Of a stretch of DNA of 7,052 nt, positions 1 to 6,763 are shown piece by piece. The DNA comes from Rhodobacterales bacterium UBA7416 (GTDB lineage Bacteria; Pseudomonadota; Alphaproteobacteria; Rhodobacterales; Rhodobacteraceae), in the NCBI GenBank assembly GCA_002469545.1, contig DKMK01000123.1:510-7561 (forward strand). Reading direction: 5' to 3'. Numbering within the stretch: position 1 is the stretch's first letter; every line of letters starts with the position of its first letter. A program made the translations under genes and the position numbers. Below the pieces are notes generated by a model. That model was given only the letters and a program-made list of their open reading frames with translations, did no database searches and had not been told where the DNA came from.

Positions 1-12
1 TAGCAGCTTCAT
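1..12 (-). CDS. Start of a downstream gene (first 4 codons only)
   Basis: An ATG at 12..10 on the minus strand is followed by AAG CTG CTA (Met-Lys-Leu-Leu) and then the window ends. A good Shine-Dalgarno sequence lies six bases upstream, and the gene follows the second permease after a 48-base gap on the same strand, so a real start is likely. A Met-Lys-Leu-Leu start would suit a signal peptide, and the importer encoded just upstream lacks its substrate-binding protein here. A BMP-family periplasmic binding protein is therefore the leading guess. A purine enzyme such as guanine deaminase is also possible. Four codons cannot decide identity. Confidence 0.5.
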
Positions 13-18
13 TTTACT

Positions 19-23
19 CTCCT
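19..23 (-). promoter_or_regulatory. Ribosome binding site for the gene starting at 12
   Basis: The minus strand reads AGGAG at 23..19, six bases before the ATG at 12..10. This is a near-consensus Shine-Dalgarno sequence at ideal spacing. It is the main support for calling a gene at the left edge. Confidence 0.65.
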
Positions 24-57
24 AATTGCGGGGCTCCCGTGCCCCTGTGAAATTGCG
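24..57. repeat. Short direct repeat AATTGCG flanking a hairpin
   Basis: AATTGCG occurs at 24-30 and again at 51-57, on either side of the small GC hairpin in the only non-coding gap of the window. The copies are 27 bases apart. Seven-base repeats can arise by chance, and no function is evident. Confidence 0.35.
30..45 (-). other. Small GC-rich hairpin in the intergenic gap
   Basis: In the transcript orientation the sequence is GGGGC, a six-base loop ACGGGA, then GCCCC: a perfect five-base-pair stem between the permease 2 stop (61-63) and the next gene's ribosome binding site (19-23). No run of U follows the stem, so it is not a convincing intrinsic terminator. It could slow RNA decay or processing between the transporter genes and the downstream gene, or influence access to the nearby Shine-Dalgarno sequence. 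The stem is short, so it may also mean nothing. Confidence 0.35.
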
Positions 58-60
58 CCT

Positions 61-984
61 CTATGATGAGGCATGAAAAATCTTGCCCAAAGAGGCAGGC
101 GCATTCAGCGATGCGCGTGTTCGATCAGCGGACATAATAACCAGAACCAAGATGGTCACAAGATACGGAGCCATTGAAAGATAAGAAACTGGAATATCAA
201 CGCCATTTGCCTGCAAATTAAGCTGCAAAATCGTAACCCCGCCGAACAAATAGGCGCCCAAGATTAAACGCCACGGCTTCCAACTGGCGAATACAACGAT
301 TGCCAAGGCAATCCAACCGGCACCAGCGGTCATACCTTCGGTCCATTGCGGCACGCGGATCAATGACAGATAAGCGCCACCCAATCCTGCACAAGCGCCA
401 CCAAACAAAATGGCCAGCGTGCGGATACGGACAACTTTATACCCAAGCGCATGCGCCGCGTCATGGTTTTCACCAACCGCACGAAGGATCAACCCGCCGC
501 GCGTGAATTTCAGAAAAACCCAAACCAGAGTAACTAACAGAATACTAAAATAGACCATCAAATCATGATTAAATAAAATCGGACCAACCACTGGAATATC
601 TGCCAACCCCATCCATTCCATCTTGGGCGTACTTGGTGGCTTAATCCCTGCATAGCTGTGGCCCAACAATGCGGCCAATCCCAGCCCAAACAGCGTCAGC
701 GCCAAACCCGATGCCACCTGATTTGCTAATAAGACCTGTGTCAAAATTGCAAACAACAGTGCCAAAACCGCACCTGCGGCTGCTGCCGCAATAAAGCCCA
801 TTAATGGACTTCCTGTATTTACAGCAGCAATAAAGCCGCTGATCGCGCCGATGATCATCATCCCTTCGACGCCCAAATTCAAAACGCCTGATTTTTCCAC
901 GATCAATTCGCCTGTGGCAGCCAACAAGATCGGTGTGGCAGCTACGATCAATGTCGCAACCAATGATACAATTGAGATATCCAT
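61..984 (-). CDS. ABC transporter permease, nucleoside/purine (BMP-type) importer, subunit 2
   Basis: This 307-residue integral membrane protein is one of two permeases of a BMP-type importer, related to the second permease (NupC/YufQ type) of bacterial nucleoside ABC transporters. It belongs to the branched-chain/ribose permease family (BPD_transp_2). The family hallmark GVLNLGVEGMM lies at residues 33-43 after a first hydrophobic helix (about 5-24). Further hydrophobic stretches run at about 43-56, 60-86, 90-108, 141-160, 188-207, 222-235, 240-255 and 268-285. The polar segment at about 168-184 (RAVGENHDAAHALGYKV) is the likely cytoplasmic coupling loop to the ATPase, and GAGWIALAIVVFASWKP at 221-237 is also typical. 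The ATG overlaps the stop of permease 1 by one base (TAATG), with GAGGGAG six bases upstream of the start. The stop is TAG. Length is normal for the family. The exact substrate cannot be read from the permease, but the xdh context points to purine bases or nucleosides. Confidence 0.9.
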   Translation of the reverse strand: MDISIVSLVATLIVAATPILLAATGELIVEKSGVLNLGVEGMMIIGAISGFIAAVNTGSPLMGFIAAAAAGAVLALLFAILTQVLLANQVASGLALTLFGLGLAALLGHSYAGIKPPSTPKMEWMGLADIPVVGPILFNHDLMVYFSILLVTLVWVFLKFTRGGLILRAVGENHDAAHALGYKVVRIRTLAILFGGACAGLGGAYLSLIRVPQWTEGMTAGAGWIALAIVVFASWKPWRLILGAYLFGGVTILQLNLQANGVDIPVSYLSMAPYLVTILVLVIMSADRTRASLNAPASLGKIFHASS

Positions 985-2066
985 TACGCGCTCCCTCTCT
1001 TAGTTAATCGAATGCGGAAATTGACCAACACATCAACGGCCAGCAAAAAGAACAACAACATGCCTTGAAATACTTGGATCGATGCTTTGGGTAAGCTGAG
1101 TTTCGATTGAATGATGTCACCGCCAACATAAGTCACAGCCAGCAGCAATCCCGCCAGCAAAATACCGATGGGATGTAAGCGGCCCAAAAATGCCACGATG
1201 ATTGCGGTAAAGCCATAACCTACAGGGAACGTCGTAGATAACTTGCCAGCAGGGCCTGTAACTTCGAACAAGCCAGCCATACCAGCCAATGCGCCGGACA
1301 ATCCCAAACATATCGCGATCATTTTATTTGGACTGACACCCGCGAATTTCGCCGCCCGCGGAGCTTGGCCTGCAAGGCGAATGTTGAACCCAAAGATATG
1401 GCGCGTTAGCATGACATAGGCCGCGACAACCAATCCAAGCGTCACCAACACGCCCCAGTGAATGCCCGTGCCGGCCCACAATTCGGCGTTGTTAGCAGCA
1501 GGAAATTGTTGAAACGATCGGCTTTCAGGAAAGTTAAATCCTTCTGGGTTACGCAAAACACCCGTCACCATTCCGGACAGGAAATTAATGGCGACATACA
1601 CCATCATCAAGGAAACCAAAATTTCGTTGGCATTGAATTTGATCTTTAAGAATGCAGGTACCATGGCCCAAATAAAGCCACCGAAAGCACCCATCACAAT
1701 CATCAGCGGAAATACGATAAAGCTGTCCAATGGATACAGTGCCAAGCCTGTGGCACCGCCTATGACGGCTCCCATAATGAATTGACCTTCGGCCCCGATA
1801 TTCCAAATTCCAGCACGAAAGCCAAACGAAAGGCCCAGTGCAATCATAATAAGTGGCGCCGCTTTGATCAGGATTTGCCCGCGATAATAAAACGCAAACT
1901 CACCAAGGATTGGATCCCAGAAAATCATACGAATGGCTTCGAATGGGTTTTTTCCAAGCGCGACGAATAACATGCCCCCGACGATCATCGTTGCCAATAC
2001 CGCCAGTATCGGTGTCAGAGCGACCATCAAGCGTGATGGATCGGTACGTGGTTCTAAGCGGATCAT
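984..2066 (-). CDS. ABC transporter permease, nucleoside/purine (BMP-type) importer, subunit 1
   Basis: This 360-residue inner-membrane permease would form the translocation channel together with permease 2. It resembles the first permease (NupB/YufP type) of nucleoside importers. A short basic/polar N-terminus precedes a hydrophobic helix at about 14-37. The hallmark FRAGIWNIGAEGQ is at 83-95, matching GVLNLGVEG in its partner, and NEILVSLMM is at 147-155. The likely coupling loop is RLAGQAPRAAKFAGVS (230-245), followed by the conserved GYGFTAIIVAFLGRLHPIG (283-301). Several hydrophobic helices fill about 69-80, 96-110, 115-140, 150-168, 204-220, 248-266, 285-312 and 333-348. The C-terminus is basic (RIRLTKRG), consistent with a cytoplasmic end. 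The ATG overlaps the ATPase stop as ATGA (2063-2066), and AGGA sits eight bases upstream. Length is ordinary for this subunit, which is longer than its partner. Confidence 0.9.
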   Translation of the reverse strand: MIRLEPRTDPSRLMVALTPILAVLATMIVGGMLFVALGKNPFEAIRMIFWDPILGEFAFYYRGQILIKAAPLIMIALGLSFGFRAGIWNIGAEGQFIMGAVIGGATGLALYPLDSFIVFPLMIVMGAFGGFIWAMVPAFLKIKFNANEILVSLMMVYVAINFLSGMVTGVLRNPEGFNFPESRSFQQFPAANNAELWAGTGIHWGVLVTLGLVVAAYVMLTRHIFGFNIRLAGQAPRAAKFAGVSPNKMIAICLGLSGALAGMAGLFEVTGPAGKLSTTFPVGYGFTAIIVAFLGRLHPIGILLAGLLLAVTYVGGDIIQSKLSLPKASIQVFQGMLLFFLLAVDVLVNFRIRLTKRGSA

Positions 2067-3556
2067 ACTTTGGTTCCTCCCATCATTAGGCCAATTTCTT
2101 CGACTGTTACGCCTTTTGCTGGGCGTGGGGTGGACATGTTGCCTTCGGACAGAACGGCAAAGGTATCTGAAATTTCCATTAGTTCATCCAAATCTTGACT
2201 GATAACCAAAACACCAGCGCCCCCTGATGCCAGTTCCAATAATGCTTGTCGAATGGATGCGGCAGCGGCGGCATCAACGCCCCATGTCGGTTGGTTGACG
2301 ATGAAAACAGTGGGGTTTTGCAACACCTCGCGTCCGACCACGAATTTTTGCAAATTCCCGCCTGACAGTGATTTCGCCGTATTGCGAACGGACGGTGTGC
2401 GCACATCAAATTCTTCGATAATTTTTTGTGCAAATGCGGCAGCACCTGCTTTGTTGACGAATCCTCGGCGTCCTAATTTTTGACGTTGAAACCCAGACAG
2501 CAACGTATTTTCAGTAAGGCTCATATCAGGCGCCGCTGCGTGCCCTAATCGTTCTTCGGGTGCGGTTAACAATCCACGTAAGCGGCGCTCAACTGGGCCA
2601 GATTGCCCCATGAACGCGCCTTCAAGTTTTACCGATTCAGCGTCCGTAAGTGTTTCACCTGAAAGCGCCAGCATCAATTCATCTTGGCCGTTACCAGCAA
2701 CTCCAGCAACACCCATCACCTCGCCTGCGCGCAAGTTGAACGTGATATTTTTCAAAGAGGTTCCAAAGGGATCAATCGATTTTTGGGACATGTTTTCGAC
2801 CACCAACAATGGCGCACCAAACTTTGTCGCTGATTTTTTTGGCGTTTTTAATTTTGCGCCTACCATCATTTCAGCCATGCTTTTCGCGGTCTCGTCTTTG
2901 GGCACGCACGTTCCAACAACCTTGCCGTGGCGCAAGATCGTCGCGCGTTCACACAACGCCTTAATCTCTTCTAATTTGTGCGAAATGTATAAAATTGAAG
3001 TTCCTTCATCACGAAGGCGGCGCAAAGTGGTGAACAATACATCCACCTCTTGGGGTGTCAGAACCGATGTCGGCTCATCCATAATCAACAACTTGGGATC
3101 TTGTAACAAACAACGAATAATCTCAACACGTTGACGTTCGCCAACAGAAAGGTCACCAACCAATCGATCGGGATCCAACGTCAGCCCGTATTTCGTCGAT
3201 ACGTTGCGGATCTGTTCCGACAGTACATTTGGTTTAGGTGGGTTTTCCATACCCAGCGCGATATTTTCCGCCACATTCAATGCCTCGAACAGCGAGAAAT
3301 GTTGGAACACCATTGCAACGCCCGCAATCCGTGCCGCACGTGGTTCCGCTGGCGCAAAAATTTCGCCGTTAAATGTCATTTGCCCACTGTCGGGCTTCAC
3401 CAGCCCGTAAATCATTTTGACCAACGTCGATTTTCCAGCGCCGTTTTCACCCAGCAAGGCATGTACCTCGCCTTTGTCGATGTCAAAGCTGACATCGTCA
3501 TTGGCAATCACACCAGGATAGGCCTTGGTCAATCCATTTAACGTAATCAAAGTCAT
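2063..3556 (-). CDS. ABC transporter ATP-binding protein, nucleoside/purine (BMP-type) importer, two fused nucleotide-binding domains
   Basis: This 497-residue cytoplasmic ATPase would power the two permeases downstream. It has tandem nucleotide-binding domains, as in RbsA, NupA and YufO. Domain 1 looks catalytically complete: Walker A GENGAGKST (36-44), Q-loop Gln85, signature LSVGE (136-140), Walker B LLIMDEP (156-162) and switch His193. Domain 2 (about 250-497) is degenerate. Its Walker A region GVAGNGQDE (285-293) lacks the lysine, the Walker B region reads VFIVNQP with Asn-Gln where Asp-Glu is expected (about 417-423), and the switch segment is SQD instead of SHD (about 453). Its signature LSGGN (397-401) is intact. 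An asymmetric pair is usual in this subfamily, so this is probably not decay. The start overlaps the xdhC stop as ATGA, with a GA-rich ribosome binding site five bases upstream. That coupling to xdhC supports a purine substrate, though specificity normally resides in the binding protein. Confidence 0.93.
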   Translation of the reverse strand: MTLITLNGLTKAYPGVIANDDVSFDIDKGEVHALLGENGAGKSTLVKMIYGLVKPDSGQMTFNGEIFAPAEPRAARIAGVAMVFQHFSLFEALNVAENIALGMENPPKPNVLSEQIRNVSTKYGLTLDPDRLVGDLSVGERQRVEIIRCLLQDPKLLIMDEPTSVLTPQEVDVLFTTLRRLRDEGTSILYISHKLEEIKALCERATILRHGKVVGTCVPKDETAKSMAEMMVGAKLKTPKKSATKFGAPLLVVENMSQKSIDPFGTSLKNITFNLRAGEVMGVAGVAGNGQDELMLALSGETLTDAESVKLEGAFMGQSGPVERRLRGLLTAPEERLGHAAAPDMSLTENTLLSGFQRQKLGRRGFVNKAGAAAFAQKIIEEFDVRTPSVRNTAKSLSGGNLQKFVVGREVLQNPTVFIVNQPTWGVDAAAAASIRQALLELASGGAGVLVISQDLDELMEISDTFAVLSEGNMSTPRPAKGVTVEEIGLMMGGTKV

Positions 3557-4482
3557 TTCAACTCTCTCTCTGCGCTGGGCTGGGCGGCTCTTGATCTGAT
3601 CATCTGCGCGGCGACACCAATTGCAATTGATTTCGGTTCATTTCCAAGACTTGGGTCACCAATAGGGCAAATCACACTGTCCGTCGTCGCTGCATTGTGT
3701 CCCAGTTGAAGCAAACGTTTACGAAAACGAACCCATTTGGTATTCGATCCAATAACGCCAACTGATCGGTGTGGTTGTGACAAGATTTGGTGGCACAAAT
3801 CAAAATCGAATTTGTGACTGTAGGTCATAATCAGGTGATCTGCGTTCGCAGGTGCGTATTGCACAACGTCAGCAGGATTTTTTGCAACCAAGTTTGTTGA
3901 CATCGTGTTCATAGGGAAGCGATCTAGTGACGTATCAACCCACGTAATGTCCACATCAAGACCATCCAAAACATCCACAATTGCACGTCCAACGTGACCA
4001 GCACCGTACAACCACAATGGTGGGTTTGCTTGTTTAATCGGCTCAATTAACCAACCATCGATAACCGACAGATTTGGTATTTCAGAAGTATTTCGCAAAC
4101 TAGCTTGGGCACGTTTTACCGCCAAACTGGCAACCGATAACTTCGAAATTGGCCGCGCAAATGCAGTGCCAGAAACCGGAATCATACCCGCATCAAAACG
4201 TTCAATCACCAAACTGACCGAACCACCACAACACTGCCCCAACGCGGGACCAAGTGGGATTGTAGTTGCAACTGTTTCGCCATGTGCCATCACATCACGC
4301 GCCATTGCGATGGCCTGCAATTCTAATGCTCCACCGCCAATCGTACCAAATGTATCACCCGCCCATACCAACATCGTCGTACCCGCATGGCGTGGTGCCG
4401 AACCTTTGTGGCCTGTGATAAGAACACGAACCACTGGTCCGTCCGCTGTGGCCGCGATCATCGCGTCAAGATCAAAAGCCAT
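3553..4482 (-). CDS. xdhC: Xanthine dehydrogenase accessory protein XdhC
   Basis: XdhC binds molybdenum cofactor, is needed for its sulfuration, and delivers it to the XdhB subunit in the cytoplasm (known for the R. capsulatus family member). Numbered from the start chosen here, the 309-residue protein has the XdhC/CoxI N-terminal domain with GSAPR (27-31), GTIGGGALE (46-54) and the cysteine motif GQCCGG (82-87). A C-terminal Rossmann-like domain follows, opening with LWLYGAGHVGRAI. Two in-frame ATGs exist. The upstream one (4494) would give four extra residues and lacks a visible Shine-Dalgarno sequence. The one at 4482 has GGGGGTGG just upstream and gives an N-terminus (MAFDLDAM) like relatives. 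I therefore prefer 4482, which overlaps xdhB by 11 bases. The stop (TGA) overlaps the transporter ATPase start. Length and motifs are normal and no damage is seen. Confidence 0.92.
   Translation of the reverse strand: MAFDLDAMIAATADGPVVRVLITGHKGSAPRHAGTTMLVWAGDTFGTIGGGALELQAIAMARDVMAHGETVATTIPLGPALGQCCGGSVSLVIERFDAGMIPVSGTAFARPISKLSVASLAVKRAQASLRNTSEIPNLSVIDGWLIEPIKQANPPLWLYGAGHVGRAIVDVLDGLDVDITWVDTSLDRFPMNTMSTNLVAKNPADVVQYAPANADHLIMTYSHKFDFDLCHQILSQPHRSVGVIGSNTKWVRFRKRLLQLGHNAATTDSVICPIGDPSLGNEPKSIAIGVAAQMIRSRAAQPSAERELK
3562..3571 (-). promoter_or_regulatory. GA-repeat ribosome binding site of the ABC ATPase gene
   Basis: The minus strand carries AGAGAGAGAG ending five bases before the ATPase ATG at 3556..3554, inside the last codons of xdhC (encoding Glu-Arg-Glu-Leu-Lys). 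Several registers of GAGAG could pair with the anti-Shine-Dalgarno, so this is a redundant rather than a consensus site. With the ATGA overlap it would favour re-initiation by ribosomes finishing xdhC. Confidence 0.5.
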
Positions 4483-6763
4483 GGCCACCCCCATCGTTAC
4501 GATAGATCGTTTTCAAGACTGCTTCTGGTGTCGCGGGTGCATCCAAACTTGGGTAGACGTTTTTATTGCCAGTCGAACTGATTGCATGACTTAGTGCGAA
4601 AAACACGGACATACCCAATAAAAAAGGCGGTTCACCAACCGCTTTAGATTTGTGAATAGTCGGTTCAGTGTTTTCATTTTCAAACAGATCAACATTAAAC
4701 ACTGGTGGGCGATCAGAACATGCGGGAATTTTATACGTACTGGGCGCGTGGGTTTTCAAATTCCCTTTGTCATCCCAAACCAATTCTTCGGTTGTCAGCC
4801 ACCCTGCCCCTTGAACAAACCCACCTTCGATTTGGCCGATGTCCAATGCGGGGTTAAGCGATTGTCCTGCGTCGTGTAATATGTCCGTGCGTAAAATGCG
4901 GTTTTCACCTGTCAGGGTATCGATAACAACTTCGGATACTGCCGCGCCATAAGAGAAGTAATAAAACGGATGCCCACGCCCAGCTTCGCGATCCCATTTA
5001 ATTTTGGGTGTTGCGTAAAAACCAGTCGCTGACAATTGCACGCGCGCATCGTATGCCAAAGTGATCGCGTCCTTGAACGAAATTTGATGATCATCCAACG
5101 TAATTGTACCATTGTAAAATTCTGCATCTGCAGTCGTTTCAAAATGATTCTGTAACAGTGTTTGCAAGCGTTGTTTCAGCGTGTTGCACGCGTCCTGCAC
5201 AGCCATGCCATTCAGATCGGTTCCAGACGATGCCGCTGTTGCAGACGTGTTTGGAATCTTGGCTGTATCTGCCGCAGAAATTTTCACTTGCCCTAGGTCA
5301 ATACCCAACGCATGGGCTGCCACTTGACCAATCTTGGTGAACAATCCCTGCCCCATTTCGGTTCCTGCGTGGTTCATATGGACAGACCCATCTGTATAAA
5401 TATGAACCAAGGCACCGGCTTGATTGTATTTTGTCAGCGTAAACGAAATCCCAAATTTCACTGGAGTCAGCGCGATACCACGGCGCAAAACAGCGTTGGG
5501 GTTTGCGTTATTTTCAGCCTCAATTTCCGCACGGCGTTTTTCGTAATTCGACGACTTTGCCAATTGATCAACAAGCGGCGCAATCACACTGTCACTGATC
5601 GTCATATGATACGGCGTTGTATCGCCATTCACATAAAAATTGGCGCGTCTCACTTGCAATGGATCCATTCCCAAATGGGCTGCAATGTGATCCATGACCC
5701 GCTCAATCGCAACGGCACCTTGAGGCCCACCAAAACCACGATATGCAGTGGCGCTGGTCATATTGGTTTTCAGCCGATGCGAGATTATTTCCGCATGTGG
5801 CAAATTGTAAGCATTATCCGAATGGAACATTGCGCGATCAGCAACAGGGGCAGACAAATCCATCGCCCAACCACAGCGTGTAAAATGTTCCATGATTACG
5901 GAATTCAGTTTGCCAACCTCATCAAAGCCGACATCGTAATCAATTCTGAAATCATGGCGTTTGCCAGTGATCACCATATCGTCGTCACGATCATAACGTA
6001 ATTTGCATGGTCGATTGGTCAAATGTGCGGCCAACGCACATGCGCACGCCGGCAGATTTGCCTGACTTTCCTTGCCACCAAATCCACCACCCATACGCCG
6101 TGTTTCAACGCGCACAGCATTAAATGCCACGCCCAACGTATGGGCCACCTTATGTTGAACTTCAGATGGGTGCTGGGTCGATGAATGGATCAACATATCG
6201 CCATCGTCTTGGGGGATCGCTGCGGCGACTTGCCCTTCCAAATAGAAATGTTCCTGCCCACCCATATCGATGCTTCCAGATACTTGGTGCGTTGATGCAT
6301 TCAGCGCCGCATGCGGATCGCCCTTTAGGAATTTTTGTGGCTTTTCGAATGGATTGTCCGCAGCCATCGCCTGCTCAATCGTCAGGTTTGGTGGCTGCTC
6401 ATCATATGAAATCTGCCCCAACCGTGCCGCCTTGCGTGCGTTTAAATGGCTGTTCGCAACAACCAGAAAAATCGGTTGGCCAACGTATTGGACTTGCGTA
6501 CTGGTTAGCATCGGTTCGTCGTGTGCGATTGGTGATACATCATTTTCACCGGGGATGTCATCGGCGGTATAAACAGCAATAACACCCTTTGCATTTTCAA
6601 CCGCTGACAGGTTCATTTCGGTAATTTGACCGGACGCCACGCTGGACGTTCCAAATGCCAAATGCAGCGCGTTACTTGGTAAAGGAATATCATCCGTGTA
6701 ACGCGCACGGCCCGTTACATGTAATTTCGCCGCTTCATGTGGTGTCGATTTGTGTACGCTCAT
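4472..6763 (-). CDS. xdhB: Xanthine dehydrogenase, molybdenum-binding subunit XdhB
   Basis: This 763-residue subunit carries the molybdopterin site where hypoxanthine is hydroxylated to xanthine and xanthine to urate. It works with XdhA as a cytoplasmic heterotetramer. The aldehyde oxidase/xanthine dehydrogenase 'hammerhead' domain lies at about 15-125, followed by the Mo-cofactor domain. Visible active-site elements are STQHPSE with Gln197, GGGFGGKE with Glu232, DRAMFH with Arg310, AYRGFGGPQG (340-349) with Phe344, GISFT (438-442), GTEMGQG (467-473) and KAVGEPP with the catalytic-base glutamate Glu711. Glu232, Arg310 and Phe344 coincide with R. capsulatus numbering. AYRGFGGPQG separates it from CO dehydrogenase large subunits, which have a different loop. 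All key residues are present and length is close to the roughly 777 residues of the R. capsulatus protein. The ATG overlaps the xdhA stop as ATGA and has GGAGG seven bases upstream. The 3' end overlaps xdhC. Confidence 0.97.
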   Translation of the reverse strand: MSVHKSTPHEAAKLHVTGRARYTDDIPLPSNALHLAFGTSSVASGQITEMNLSAVENAKGVIAVYTADDIPGENDVSPIAHDEPMLTSTQVQYVGQPIFLVVANSHLNARKAARLGQISYDEQPPNLTIEQAMAADNPFEKPQKFLKGDPHAALNASTHQVSGSIDMGGQEHFYLEGQVAAAIPQDDGDMLIHSSTQHPSEVQHKVAHTLGVAFNAVRVETRRMGGGFGGKESQANLPACACALAAHLTNRPCKLRYDRDDDMVITGKRHDFRIDYDVGFDEVGKLNSVIMEHFTRCGWAMDLSAPVADRAMFHSDNAYNLPHAEIISHRLKTNMTSATAYRGFGGPQGAVAIERVMDHIAAHLGMDPLQVRRANFYVNGDTTPYHMTISDSVIAPLVDQLAKSSNYEKRRAEIEAENNANPNAVLRRGIALTPVKFGISFTLTKYNQAGALVHIYTDGSVHMNHAGTEMGQGLFTKIGQVAAHALGIDLGQVKISAADTAKIPNTSATAASSGTDLNGMAVQDACNTLKQRLQTLLQNHFETTADAEFYNGTITLDDHQISFKDAITLAYDARVQLSATGFYATPKIKWDREAGRGHPFYYFSYGAAVSEVVIDTLTGENRILRTDILHDAGQSLNPALDIGQIEGGFVQGAGWLTTEELVWDDKGNLKTHAPSTYKIPACSDRPPVFNVDLFENENTEPTIHKSKAVGEPPFLLGMSVFFALSHAISSTGNKNVYPSLDAPATPEAVLKTIYRNDGGGHGF
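4485..4492 (-). promoter_or_regulatory. Probable ribosome binding site deciding the xdhC start
   Basis: The minus strand reads GGGGGTGG immediately before the second in-frame ATG of xdhC (4482..4480), with five bases between the G run and that ATG. The bases before the other ATG (4494..4492) read ATCGTAACG and offer no Shine-Dalgarno match. The G-rich site is imperfect, so it favours rather than proves the 4482 start. Confidence 0.4.

Noticed and set aside
30..45. Intrinsic terminator after permease 2
   Set aside because: The stem has only five base pairs and is followed by GCAATTAGG, not a U run. It sits directly before a same-strand gene start, so a terminator call is not supported.
61..2066. 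Duplicated permease genes as a recent tandem duplication
   Set aside because: The two permeases share the NIGAEG/NLGVEG family motif but differ widely in length and sequence. They are the usual heterodimer pair of this importer type, not a recent repeat.
2610..3134. Plus-strand open frame of 174 codons opposite the ABC ATPase
   Set aside because: It is antisense to well-conserved ATPase motifs, low in complexity (rich in Ser, Thr, Pro, Asn) and without a clear ribosome binding site or family match.
4166..4594. Plus-strand open frame of 142 codons spanning the xdhB/xdhC overlap
   Set aside because: It is antisense to conserved XdhC N-terminal motifs and the XdhB C-terminus, with a composition typical of a shadow frame.
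5312..6001. Long plus-strand open frame of 229 codons opposite xdhB
   Set aside because: It lies wholly inside xdhB, which has complete catalytic motifs. The translated product shows no recognisable domain, and the frame is readily explained as a shadow of the coding strand.
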